Shown: in pieces, positions 51,762-61,357 of the stretch
How the letters are laid out: each line of letters opens with the position of its first letter
Numbering within the stretch: the first letter of the stretch is position 1
From: Spirosoma linguale DSM 74
GTDB taxonomy: Bacteria > Bacteroidota > Bacteroidia > Cytophagales > Spirosomataceae
Reading direction: 5' to 3'
Length of the DNA stretch: 64,000 bases
Assembly (NCBI GenBank): GCA_000024525.1
Contig: CP001769.1
Coordinates: forward strand, 3,024,001 to 3,088,000
Translations under genes and position numbers: made by a program
The notes under the pieces: generated by a model
Database searches by the model: none
Told to the model about the DNA's origin: nothing
What the model saw: only the letters and a program-made list of their open reading frames with translations

Positions 51762-54479
51762 ATGAAACGAAGTCTCTGGATTACTCTTGGTGTCGTAGTG
51801 CTGCTGATTGGTGGCTGGCTCGGCTACCGGCAGTTGTTTCCAGCGAGTCGTACGGTTGGATCGCTGGTGCCGCCGGGAGCATTGCTGGTGCTGGCAAGTG
51901 ACCGGCTTCAGGATACGGTATCAGCACGCACGCTGCGTACCCAGATGTCGCTTCGACAGGTGCCTTTTTTTGATGAAGCCCGTCAGAAACTCGACCGATT
52001 CCTGTACGCAACGGCCGATACAGCGACCGTTCTAAAATTCGTGTCGGGCCGCAACATCCGGTACTCTCTCCACTCGATTTCAAAAACGACCCTCGACTTC
52101 ATTTTTTACATTCCTATCGGCCCGGCAGATCAGGCTTTTCTGCATCGGGTAACCAACCCGGACCCACGCCGGTACCGTGTTTTGAACCATAAATTTGCCG
52201 GTGAAAAAATTCTTGATCTGGTAGCCAGAGGCAATGAACCGGTTGGCTCGTTCATTCTGACAGATAACTTTCTGATAGGTAGCGTGTCGGGCATTTTGAT
52301 TGAGAATGTTGCCAAACGAATGCATCAGCCCCTGAAGTTTGCCTCCGACGAACCCGATTTCCGTCTGGACGACGACCATCTGGCGGGTTTATCCGTTCGG
52401 CCGGAAGTGCTCCAGTCACTGTTCAGCAATGTGGGCTCACTGGTGAGACTCTTTCTGCCGGAAGAGCTTAACCTTCAGTTTCGCCAGTCGGCCTCCCGCT
52501 CGCATTTAATTGGATATGCCGTCGATCAGATTGGAGGTCGACGGGATGTGGCAGCTTTATTTGCCGGTCAGGCTCCCCGTCGTATTCAGCATGCCTATCT
52601 GATTCCTCAGTCGACATCAACGCTGTACCACATTGGTATCAGCGACGCCAGCCAGTTTGGTAAATCACTCAGTAACTTATTGAGTTCGGCGTCCAGTGAC
52701 TTCCTCCGGGAGCGGTTCCGGCAGATACAGACCGACGCGAAACCGTTATATGAGTCGCTGGGGAGCGATATTCTGCTTTGCCGACTCGAATCCCGAACGG
52801 GAGCTCCCCGGCAGGTTTTGGTGCTGACGGCCCAGAATGGTAAACAACTGGCCAACACCTACCAGCAGGTTGCGTATCGGTCGGGCGCAAGGGCTGCGTC
52901 GTTACCCAAAAGTTACCTCGGCCATAAGATTCTGCTTCTCAATGTCTCTGAACTACCGGCATCCCTTTTCAGCAGCCTTTTTTCGGGGTTTCCGCAAAGC
53001 TGGATCACCCAGCATGGTTCGTCGCTGATCATTGCCAACAGTGAAGATGCCATGCTGGATTACTTACAGCAGATTCAGCGTGGTGCCGTCTGGTCGACTG
53101 ACGCACGCCAGGCCGAGTTATTGAATGAAACCCTTCGCCCGGCCAACTTTACGGCTTTTGCACGACTAAATCGGGGGCAAATAAGTGTCCTCAACACCTG
53201 GCCACTGGGTTGGCAAAACTTACTCGACAAAGTTGATCCTGCCACCGGAACATCGGCCCTGGCTAATCTGGAAAACATGGCTTACCAGGCCAGCTATGGC
53301 AACGAGAATATTCAATCGACTGTAATCTTAGGCCGTACCACCCGCCGGGCCAGCCGGGCTGTTCTCAATAAACTTCTGCTGCAAAAGAAAACCGAATTTA
53401 ACGCTCCCCTCGTTTCGGCCCCGATCGTAACGGGCTCGCTAAGCGACAGTTCCGCCCAGTTTTATGCCCAGAACAACGCCGGGCAGTTTGTGCTGGTCAC
53501 CCCGGAAGGCGACAAACTGGTGCAGAATAACATTGACGGTCCCATACGCAGTAATGCCCTTGGCGTTGATTTCCTGAACAACGGGCGACTACAGTATCTG
53601 TTCATGACCGACCGAACCCTGTACATTGCCGATCCGGTTCGTATTCGCAAAGAAGTTGCCCTACAATCCATCCCTCTCCCGGCAGGCATCGACGCATCCT
53701 TTCTGGCTCGCCCACGGGGAAGTCGACAACGAAACCTGGTTGCGCTGGCTGCGCACCAGGATGGTCACATTTATGCCCTCGACCGACAGCGCCGAACGTT
53801 TATCCGGCTCCTGACAGCGTCGCACAAGGGGACATTACAGTTGCCTTTTCAGGTTATGACTACCCCAACGGGTATGGATATTCTGGCAATTCAGGCCGAC
53901 GGAACCCTGAACCACTGGCGCGAAAACGGCACCCAGTACCCGCATTTCCCAACCCGTGTCGAGCGAACCAATGAAGAAGAGCCTGAAATACGTTTTATAG
54001 GTCCCGCTTTGTTACCCCCCGGCCAAACCCAGATCCGAACCATTACCGATGAAGGGCAACTCCTTACGCTGACCGGAAACGGCCTGGTTGCCAAACGTAT
54101 TCAGTTGTACCGCCCGGTTCGGAACGGTAAATTCCGGCTATTTCCCGATGAAGATCAGACGAATTGGTTGCTGCTGCGAACGACCGATACAGAAATAGCG
54201 GTATTGGACCAGCATGGTAAACGCCGATTCGACGTACGGGCCTTACAATCGGGGCGCAACAATGTTCGTTACCATCGGCTCGGGTCGGGCGTTGAGTTGA
54301 TAAGTGTTAAATCGGGCGGCTTCACCATGCTTTACGACCTTAATGGCCGTATCCTCAACGACCGCCCTATTCCAAGTGATTTCCCGGTTGCCGTTCAGTT
54401 CGATGACCGAACCAATGAGCTATATATTTTAAGTGGAGCCCAGCAGGCTGTACAGTTATTCAGCATTCGACTTCGGTAA
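51762..54479 (+). CDS. Large membrane-anchored protein of unknown function
   Basis: The 905-residue product has one N-terminal membrane anchor (about 5-24) followed by VGSLVPPGALLVLASDRL, a pattern seen in proteins with DUF3352-type domains. The rest is extracytoplasmic: about 40-560 of mixed alpha/beta character, then about 580-905 with short repeated beta-strands (GHIYALDRQRRTFIRLL, DGTLNHWRENGTQYP) that look like a beta-propeller. I cannot assign a function. Its place between GT2 and the AlgX-like gene suggests a role in surface-polymer assembly. Confidence 0.8.
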   Translation: MKRSLWITLGVVVLLIGGWLGYRQLFPASRTVGSLVPPGALLVLASDRLQDTVSARTLRTQMSLRQVPFFDEARQKLDRFLYATADTATVLKFVSGRNIRYSLHSISKTTLDFIFYIPIGPADQAFLHRVTNPDPRRYRVLNHKFAGEKILDLVARGNEPVGSFILTDNFLIGSVSGILIENVAKRMHQPLKFASDEPDFRLDDDHLAGLSVRPEVLQSLFSNVGSLVRLFLPEELNLQFRQSASRSHLIGYAVDQIGGRRDVAALFAGQAPRRIQHAYLIPQSTSTLYHIGISDASQFGKSLSNLLSSASSDFLRERFRQIQTDAKPLYESLGSDILLCRLESRTGAPRQVLVLTAQNGKQLANTYQQVAYRSGARAASLPKSYLGHKILLLNVSELPASLFSSLFSGFPQSWITQHGSSLIIANSEDAMLDYLQQIQRGAVWSTDARQAELLNETLRPANFTAFARLNRGQISVLNTWPLGWQNLLDKVDPATGTSALANLENMAYQASYGNENIQSTVILGRTTRRASRAVLNKLLLQKKTEFNAPLVSAPIVTGSLSDSSAQFYAQNNAGQFVLVTPEGDKLVQNNIDGPIRSNALGVDFLNNGRLQYLFMTDRTLYIADPVRIRKEVALQSIPLPAGIDASFLARPRGSRQRNLVALAAHQDGHIYALDRQRRTFIRLLTASHKGTLQLPFQVMTTPTGMDILAIQADGTLNHWRENGTQYPHFPTRVERTNEEEPEIRFIGPALLPPGQTQIRTITDEGQLLTLTGNGLVAKRIQLYRPVRNGKFRLFPDEDQTNWLLLRTTDTEIAVLDQHGKRRFDVRALQSGRNNVRYHRLGSGVELISVKSGGFTMLYDLNGRILNDRPIPSDFPVAVQFDDRTNELYILSGAQQAVQLFSIRLR

Positions 54480-54515
54480 GAGGTTGCCTGTCCTCTTCCC
54501 AACGCTCTGTGAATT

Positions 54516-55517
54516 ATGCGTTTTCTTCGGTACATAATTATTCTTTTTGCGCTCCTCCTGTGGAGTGGAGGCATGTCGAGCACGGTTTCTCACTGGCTTT
54601 ATCAGGTTGGCATCATTGCCGACGACTATCGGTTTGGCGACCTATATCGCCTTTCTACGCTGCCCCAATTTAAAGAACCAAAACCCGTTTGTTCACCGTC
54701 CAATCGGTCGACCGACACAGCATCCACGCACCTTTATCTGATCGGCGATAGCTTTTCTGAACCCGAACGGCTCAGTCAGTACGATTTCCGGGTAAGCCAT
54801 TATCAGCGGGTAGCCTGGGACTTTCGGCAACGGGCGCAACTAGACCCGACCAAACGGAATGTCTTACTGATTGAATCCATTGAACGGCATGTGCGGGAGC
54901 ATTTCGCCGGAAACGTACAGGAGCTTGTTGTTGAGAAAGATACCGCTCAACATCCCAGCCTGCGCCCGTCTTTCTGGCAACGATTAAATAACGAGTTTCA
55001 CCGGAGCGACGTGGAGGAGCGGCTCGAATCGACCCTGTTCAGCCGCGATTGGGCCTTTTGGTTTAAAGAGCTGAAAGCCAGCCTGACGCTAAATTGGTTC
55101 GACCGGGCAAGTAGCAGCGTGAGCCTTTCTAAAGACAGACAACATGTCTTTCTGCACAGTGACACCGATACGGGCAAACCATTAAATTCGTCGTTTTCGA
55201 GCCTGACTGATCCCGAGGTAAACACGCTTGTCGACAGTATTAATTCAGTCGCCAGCCGATACAAACAGCTTGGTTTCGATGCGGTTTATTTGTCGATCAT
55301 CCCTAATAAAGCCAGTATTCTGGAACCTGAGCGGGCGGCCTATAATCACCTCATTGAACGTATCCAGGCAAGTCCGGCTTTGCAGGTGCCCTTCATCAAT
55401 ACCTACGAAGCGTATAAAAATAGCTCTGTACCACCTTATTTGAAAAGTGATACGCACTGGAGTTGTGAAGGGCGGGCGCTTTGGCTTGAGCTGGTACGGA
55501 AGAAAGCACAAATCTAG
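54516..55517 (+). CDS. AlgX/AlgJ-like SGNH-domain protein
   Basis: This 333-residue protein has an N-terminal membrane segment (about 3-25) and an SGNH-type domain: YLIGDSFSEP (about 75-84, nucleophile serine in GDSF) and YLKSDTHWSCEGRALW near the C-terminus with the D-x-H pair. This combination matches the O-acetyltransferases AlgX/AlgJ and related DHHW proteins. It probably acetylates a surface polysaccharide. The usual MBOAT partner is not present in the window; the acyltransferase-3 at 49459 could supply acyl groups. Confidence 0.82.
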   Translation: MRFLRYIIILFALLLWSGGMSSTVSHWLYQVGIIADDYRFGDLYRLSTLPQFKEPKPVCSPSNRSTDTASTHLYLIGDSFSEPERLSQYDFRVSHYQRVAWDFRQRAQLDPTKRNVLLIESIERHVREHFAGNVQELVVEKDTAQHPSLRPSFWQRLNNEFHRSDVEERLESTLFSRDWAFWFKELKASLTLNWFDRASSSVSLSKDRQHVFLHSDTDTGKPLNSSFSSLTDPEVNTLVDSINSVASRYKQLGFDAVYLSIIPNKASILEPERAAYNHLIERIQASPALQVPFINTYEAYKNSSVPPYLKSDTHWSCEGRALWLELVRKKAQI

Positions 55518-55552
55518 GTAAACTGTATATTTTGGGCTGGCGGATCGGCCTA

Positions 55553-55655
55553 GTCTGTGACTATGTCGGTGCGTTATCCGGTCTCTGACCGGAGTAACAG
55601 GCTATTCACTCAACTCCGGTCAGAGACCGGATAACGCACCGACATAGTCATAGAC
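55553..55655. repeat. Palindrome with 43-bp arms between convergent genes
   Basis: Arms 55553-55595 and 55613-55655 (left arm begins GTCTGTGACTATGTCGGTGC) pair at 42 of 43 positions around a 17-base loop. It lies between the convergent AlgX-like and RND genes. No T-tract is present, although so strong a hairpin could still impede transcription. Confidence 0.9.
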
Positions 55656-55710
55656 TATGCCCAACCATAGCCAACTAAGCCTAACCACTGATTGCCCTTT
55701 AGCCATTGAT

Positions 55711-58700
55711 TTACACCTCGCTGTATACCAGCCGCTTACTCGCTTTGGGTGTTTGCGTTCGATAGAACAATCGGTAGATAATAGGAAAAATAAGCAGGGT
55801 TAACACTGTTGCGGTTATTAATCCGCCGATGACAACAATGGCCAGTGGCTTTTGTGTTTCAGACCCGATTCCGGTGGAGATGGCGGCCGGGAACAGACCG
55901 ATAGCTGCCATGAGGGCCGTCATAACCACCGGTCGGATACGCGACTGAACCCCCGTTCGAATGGCCTCATCGAGCGGCATTCGTTCTTTTCGGTTGTTGT
56001 TAAATACCGACACCAGGATTACGCCATTCTGGATACAGATGCCGAACAGAGCAATAAAGCCAACCCCCGCCGAAATTCCGAAGTTCATGCCCGTAGCGTG
56101 AAGAGCCAGAATACCGCCAATGAGCGCAAAGGGCACATTTAACAGCACCAGACCGGCATCTTTAGCATTACCAAAGGTGATGAACAGGATCACGAAAATG
56201 GCCGCCAGACTAATCGGCACAACCTGTCCGAGCCGCCCTGTAGCCCGAACCTGGTTCTCAAACTCCCCTACCCAATCCACTGAATAGCTTTTCTCCGGAC
56301 GAAGTTTTTCCTGTACCCGCTGTTGAGCTTCAGCAATGGTACTGCCCAAATCGCGCCCACGCACAGAAAATTTCACCCCAATAAATCGTTTGTTGAGATC
56401 GCGGTAGATGAACGCCGGACCCGTAATTTGCTTGATAGACGCAATTTCTTTCAAAGGTATTTTGCCTCCACTCATCGTGGGTACCATCAACTGCATAATA
56501 TCCTCCTCACTTTTTCGATACTCGGGTTGAAAACGCACCCGGATATCGAACTTTCGTTCCCCCTCATACAGAATGGAGGCTGTTTTACCACCGATGGCCA
56601 TTTCAATGACCGCCTGGGCATCGGCCGTCGATACGCCGTAAAGCGCCATTTTATGATCATGGAACATCACACTCATTTCGGGCTGTCCCACATTGCGGAT
56701 AATTCCCAGGTCTTTGATCCCCTCCACGTTTCGGATGGCTTCCATAGCCTGGTTGGCGTACTTCTCCAGCTCGTACACATCCGGGCCAAAAATCTTGATC
56801 CCGTTACTCGCTTTATAACCCGCTACGGCCTCGGCCACATTGTCAATAATCGGCTGCGAGTAATTGTAGAGCACACCGGCATAATTTTTCAATTTGGCGT
56901 CCATCTCATCGGTGAGTTGTTCGTCGGTTAATCGGCGTCCGAGCCGTCGTTCGGGCCACTCCCCTTTCTGTTTTAGATCGACCTGGAACTGGCAGAAATA
57001 AAACCCATTAGGGTCCGTACCGTCGTTGGACCGGCCCACCTGCGAAAGCACCTGCTTCACCTCGGGAAAGGTGTTCAGGTCTTCCCGGATGGTTTTGGCC
57101 ATATCGACACTTTCGGGCAGCGACATACTCATCGGCAGCTCTGCTGTCACCCACAGTGCACCTTCGTTGAGTTGGGGCAGGAACTCGGTGCCCAGCATAC
57201 TGGACGAAAAAAATGTAGCGATCATGAAGCTAATCGCGCCAACCAGACTCAGCCGACGGTTGCGGTAGCACCAGCCGAAACCGGCCATAACAATACGATC
57301 GAAGAAATTGACAATGGGGTTCTTTTTCTCCCGAACGTTTTTCTTCAGCAGCATCGAGCACAGTACCGGCACCAGCGTCAGGGTAAACAGCAGCGCGCCC
57401 AGCAGCGCAAAGCCGAGTGTCCAGGCCAGGGGTGAAAACATTTTACCCTCCACTTTCTCGAAGGAAAAAATAGGCAGCAGCGCCGTTATGATAATCAGTT
57501 TCGAGAAGAAAACCGCTTTACCCAGTTCTCCACCCGTTTTCCGAATCAGGCCCAGCTTAGCCATACGGTTATACCGGTTCATACCCACCCGATGCGCCAA
57601 GTGGTCGAGCGTGACAAATATCCCCTCGACCATGACGACAGCCCCATCGATGATAATTCCGAAATCAACGGCGCCCATGGACAGCAGGTTGGCCGACATG
57701 CCCCGCAGCCGTAGACACATGAACGCAAACAGGAGAGCTAACGGAATAATGATGGATACGATCAGGGTCGTGCGCCAATCGGCCATGAACAGGAAAACGA
57801 TGACCGTTACGAGGACAATACCCTCCGTGAGGTTGTGCAGCACCGTTTGGGTACAAAACTCAATAAGGTTATCGCGGTCGTAGAACGTCACCATCTTTAC
57901 ATCCGATGGCAGTACGCGCGTGTTTAATTCCTCTATTTTGTCTTTTACCCGAGTCAGTACCTCACTGGGATTTTCGCCTTTCCGCATCACGATGATGCCT
58001 TCAACTACATCATCATTCGAATCCAGACCCACCTGCCCCACACGGGGCAGGTTCGATTCGGCTACTTCGGCCACATTCTTTACCAGCACCGGGTTACCAC
58101 CGGCTTCTTCGATCAGTATGTTCTCGATATCCTGAATGGACGTCAGGAGGCCAACACCCCGGACTACATACGCCTGCCCGTTCCGCTCAATGACATCGCC
58201 CCCCACATTGATATTGCTTCGGGTAACGGCCTGATAGACATCCAGCGGGGTGATGTCGTATTTGGCGAGCTGGGTCGGGTTGACGCGCAGTTCGTACATC
58301 TTCTCCCGCCCGCCGAAAGCCACTATATCGGCAACACCCGGTACACTGCGCATCTGCCGGTCAACGACCCAGTTTTGCAGGGTAAGCAGCTCGCGGCTGT
58401 CACGGTCTTTGCTTTCCAGTGTGTACCGGAATATTTCGCCTGTTGGCCCGTAAGGCGGCTGTACCTCCGGCTCAACCCCTTCCGGCAGGGATACGTTGCG
58501 CAGGAGATTGTTGACCTGCTGCCGGGCGAAAAAATCCTCGACATCATCATCGAAAATAATCTTCATCACCGACAACCCAAACATGGTCGTTGACCGGACA
58601 TTACTCTTTCGCTGCACCGAGTTCATGGCCACCTCGATGGGTACGGTCACAAACCGCTCTACCTCTTCGGCCGAGCGCCCATTCCATTCAGTAACCACAA

Positions 58701-58851
58701 TGATTTGCGTGTTTGTTACGTCCGGGAAAGCCTCAAGGGGTGTTTTTAAGTAACTGACGATACCGGCAATAACGAGCCCCGCCGTCATGAAAAAGATAAA
58801 GAAGCGGTTCTTCAGCGAAAAACCGACTACGTTACTGATGAATTTATTCAT
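55711..58851 (-). CDS. RND efflux pump, heavy-metal (CusA/CzcA) type
   Basis: The 1046-residue protein has the RND plan of two sets of membrane helices and two large periplasmic loops. The helix-4 motif DFGIIIDGAVVMVEG carries the D-D-E residues that mark the heavy-metal efflux subfamily (CzcA/CusA). The N-terminus FFIFFMTAGLVIAG and PLEAFPDVTNTQI are also typical. It probably exports a transition-metal ion or related cation by proton antiport. The adaptor gene lies three bases upstream. Confidence 0.95.
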   Translation of the reverse strand: MNKFISNVVGFSLKNRFFIFFMTAGLVIAGIVSYLKTPLEAFPDVTNTQIIVVTEWNGRSAEEVERFVTVPIEVAMNSVQRKSNVRSTTMFGLSVMKIIFDDDVEDFFARQQVNNLLRNVSLPEGVEPEVQPPYGPTGEIFRYTLESKDRDSRELLTLQNWVVDRQMRSVPGVADIVAFGGREKMYELRVNPTQLAKYDITPLDVYQAVTRSNINVGGDVIERNGQAYVVRGVGLLTSIQDIENILIEEAGGNPVLVKNVAEVAESNLPRVGQVGLDSNDDVVEGIIVMRKGENPSEVLTRVKDKIEELNTRVLPSDVKMVTFYDRDNLIEFCTQTVLHNLTEGIVLVTVIVFLFMADWRTTLIVSIIIPLALLFAFMCLRLRGMSANLLSMGAVDFGIIIDGAVVMVEGIFVTLDHLAHRVGMNRYNRMAKLGLIRKTGGELGKAVFFSKLIIITALLPIFSFEKVEGKMFSPLAWTLGFALLGALLFTLTLVPVLCSMLLKKNVREKKNPIVNFFDRIVMAGFGWCYRNRRLSLVGAISFMIATFFSSSMLGTEFLPQLNEGALWVTAELPMSMSLPESVDMAKTIREDLNTFPEVKQVLSQVGRSNDGTDPNGFYFCQFQVDLKQKGEWPERRLGRRLTDEQLTDEMDAKLKNYAGVLYNYSQPIIDNVAEAVAGYKASNGIKIFGPDVYELEKYANQAMEAIRNVEGIKDLGIIRNVGQPEMSVMFHDHKMALYGVSTADAQAVIEMAIGGKTASILYEGERKFDIRVRFQPEYRKSEEDIMQLMVPTMSGGKIPLKEIASIKQITGPAFIYRDLNKRFIGVKFSVRGRDLGSTIAEAQQRVQEKLRPEKSYSVDWVGEFENQVRATGRLGQVVPISLAAIFVILFITFGNAKDAGLVLLNVPFALIGGILALHATGMNFGISAGVGFIALFGICIQNGVILVSVFNNNRKERMPLDEAIRTGVQSRIRPVVMTALMAAIGLFPAAISTGIGSETQKPLAIVVIGGLITATVLTLLIFPIIYRLFYRTQTPKASKRLVYSEV

Positions 58852-58854
58852 GTA

Positions 58855-59934
58855 TTAGTTATTCAGGGCGTTGTAGACCAGCAGCTGGCTTTTGGAGATA
58901 ACTTTTTCGCCCGGTTTGATGCCCTGACTGATATAGGCGACATCGCCGAGTGATTTGAGGACGCTGACCTCACGGGTTTCAATGTTGGAACGGCTTTTGA
59001 AAACCAGCACGTACTGCTTGGAGCGATCGAAAATGACGGCTTTAGCGGGTACGGTGGCTAATTGTCCACCCTCTTCATAGCGCAGGGTCACGGTAGCGTG
59101 CATTTCCGGCCGTAGTTTCATGCCCGTGTTGTGCAGCCGAATCCGAACGGTCATAGCCTTAGTTCGCGGGTCGAGCACAGTATAGATTTTATCGACATGC
59201 CCGGTAAAACGTTCATCGGGGTAACTCAGCGTTTGTATACTCGCCTGCATGCCGGTATGCACTCGCCGGATATCACTTTCGTTGACATTGGCCAGCACCC
59301 ACACATCACTGATCTGCCCGATCGTAAACAGGTTATCGGCGTTATCGGAGCGGAGCTGCATGTCGCGGTTAACATTCTTCTCGATCACGTAGCCATCGAT
59401 GGGTGCTTTTACAGTGTACATCGACGCGTTGTTGATGCCGTATATCTGCGACACTTCGCTGATCCGGTTTGCTTCGGCCTGCGCTTTTTCGACCTCTTTC
59501 TGGGCAGCTACTACTTCGCGCTGAGACGTAAGCTTCGTTTCGAGCAGGTCCTGTGCTACTCGAAGGTTCTTTTCTGCCACCAGCAAATCAGACTGGGCCT
59601 GTATGGTCTGCCGCTTGAGATCGGCCACTTCGCCGGAGCGGATGGCCGCCAGGGTCTGGCCTTTCCGCACAAAATCACCCAGTTCAACCTTTACATCTTC
59701 TACATTGCCCCCCACCAGCGGGAACACTTTGACAACCCGGTTTTCGTCGGCAACGATCTTACCGACGAGCGTCAACTCACTCCGTACGGGCTGGGTAAAC
59801 GCACTATCGAGCCGAATACGGCGTAGCATCGTATCGGAAAGCATAAAGGCCTGTGCTTCCTCAGGCGCTGGCTTGGGGGCACAGGAACCCAGGACAGCTA
59901 AACTGCCGATTACCAGGAGAACGTGAATTTTCAT
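58855..59934 (-). CDS. RND periplasmic adaptor (membrane fusion) lipoprotein
   Basis: This 359-residue protein has a lipoprotein signal (LAVLGSCAPKP, lipid cysteine near residue 18) and the adaptor domains in order: beta-barrel and lipoyl half (NVEDVKVELGDFVRKGQTLAAI), a coiled-coil hairpin (about 108-165, rich in A, Q and E), second lipoyl half (APIDGYVIEKNV) and membrane-proximal domain. It bridges the RND pump and the TolC-like channel. It has no extra metal-binding domain. Confidence 0.94.
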   Translation of the reverse strand: MKIHVLLVIGSLAVLGSCAPKPAPEEAQAFMLSDTMLRRIRLDSAFTQPVRSELTLVGKIVADENRVVKVFPLVGGNVEDVKVELGDFVRKGQTLAAIRSGEVADLKRQTIQAQSDLLVAEKNLRVAQDLLETKLTSQREVVAAQKEVEKAQAEANRISEVSQIYGINNASMYTVKAPIDGYVIEKNVNRDMQLRSDNADNLFTIGQISDVWVLANVNESDIRRVHTGMQASIQTLSYPDERFTGHVDKIYTVLDPRTKAMTVRIRLHNTGMKLRPEMHATVTLRYEEGGQLATVPAKAVIFDRSKQYVLVFKSRSNIETREVSVLKSLGDVAYISQGIKPGEKVISKSQLLVYNALNN

Positions 59935-59963
59935 TAGTTTACTCGCCAGACAAATGGCTTGTT

Positions 59964-61232
59964 TTAGTTGAATAAATCCTGGCCCAGAAGGTAATTCAGC
60001 TCCTCGTAGGCACTCACACGATCAGCCCTTAGCCGGTTGAAATGGCTGATACTATCATTATAGGCTTCGACCAGATCGACGAACTCCACCAAGTTGATGT
60101 TTCCTTTGCGAAAGCTTAGAATTACCCCTTCGTTCAGTTCATCAAGTTGTGTAGTAAAGGCTTGTTCAACAGCCTGAACCCGGCGTTCTACCTCGCGGAC
60201 CTTTTGCAGGGATATAGCCACTTCGTTACGTATCTGAACTTCTTTCTGCTTCCACAATTGAGTCTGGTAGTGTATCTGGCTGCGGGCAGCCCGGATAGCA
60301 CCCTGATTCCGGTTGAACAGGGGAATATCGGCCGCTAATGACAGGCCAATGTAGTTTTGGATGTAGCTCCCGGCCTGGTCGTAGCTGGCTCCCAGGCGCA
60401 CATCCGGCACGGCCAACGCACGCTGGACGGTATGATTCAATTCGGCCTGCCGCGTTAGCGAAACAGCAGCTTTCAGGTCAGGCCGATTCCGTAGCGCCAT
60501 CTGCTGTAGTGTATCCTCCGACTGGCCGGGCAAGTGGTACATTGTTAGTGACTCGTCGGCAATCAACGGCTTAACCGGCTGATCGACCGACAACAAGGTC
60601 CGTAGCGCGCCCAGGTCGTTGGCCAGCTGAAACATAATTTCCGTACGGTCGTTGCTCAGTTGAAACAGTAACGCTTTTAACCGGAGGAGTTCCCGAAGCG
60701 ACACATTCTGGCGGCCATACTGAACCTCGTAAGCCGCTACGGTCGACTGAAGCGTAAGAAGTTGCTGATCGAAACGCTTCAGCGTTTTTTGTTGAAAATA
60801 GATGGAGTAGAACCGGGTCCGAAGATCAAACCGCAGTCCACGCACCAGATCAAGGAGTTCAAACTGGGTTAATTGAGCGGACTCCGACGCCAGTGCAATG
60901 CGTTTGTTCCGTTTTCCGGCCGTATAAAGCAGTTGTTCAATGGCGAGCGTTTTCTGTCCCTGCCGACCCACGTCCAGCACGCGTCGGGCTTCGGGGTTAT
61001 ACGTGCTTAGTTCAGCCGTAACCGTAGGGTTATCGTATAAGCTTGCCTGCAACACTTGCGCCTGACTGGCGTCGATCCGAAACCGCTCGGCTAGCAGCAG
61101 CAGGTTGTTTTTAATAAACAAACTGTCGGCCTGCTTAAGCGTGAGGTGGAGTGAATCTGCTCGACTGGAAGTTTGTGCCCGAAGTTGTCCGGTATTCAGG
61201 AGAAGAAAGAAAAAGAAAAGAAACAGCCGCAT
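59964..61232 (-). CDS. TolC family outer-membrane efflux protein
   Basis: The 422-residue product has a signal peptide (about 1-19) and two outer-membrane-efflux repeats of long helices (about 25-210 and 230-415; LTLKQADSLFIKNN opening, RNRPDLKAAVSL start of repeat 2). This is the exit channel for the adaptor and pump in the same operon. It is short compared with E. coli TolC but normal for CusC/CzcC relatives of Bacteroidota. Confidence 0.93.
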   Translation of the reverse strand: MRLFLFFFFLLLNTGQLRAQTSSRADSLHLTLKQADSLFIKNNLLLLAERFRIDASQAQVLQASLYDNPTVTAELSTYNPEARRVLDVGRQGQKTLAIEQLLYTAGKRNKRIALASESAQLTQFELLDLVRGLRFDLRTRFYSIYFQQKTLKRFDQQLLTLQSTVAAYEVQYGRQNVSLRELLRLKALLFQLSNDRTEIMFQLANDLGALRTLLSVDQPVKPLIADESLTMYHLPGQSEDTLQQMALRNRPDLKAAVSLTRQAELNHTVQRALAVPDVRLGASYDQAGSYIQNYIGLSLAADIPLFNRNQGAIRAARSQIHYQTQLWKQKEVQIRNEVAISLQKVREVERRVQAVEQAFTTQLDELNEGVILSFRKGNINLVEFVDLVEAYNDSISHFNRLRADRVSAYEELNYLLGQDLFN

Positions 61233-61357
61233 GCCTTAAGTAATGTACGGCCACAAAGGTCGGTCGGGCAAATTACAGCAGGCTTACAGGCGGGTTAGAA
61301 GAGTTTTAGAAAACGATTAGAAAACGCTTAGAGACGTTGATCAGTTTTTTTTCCTGT

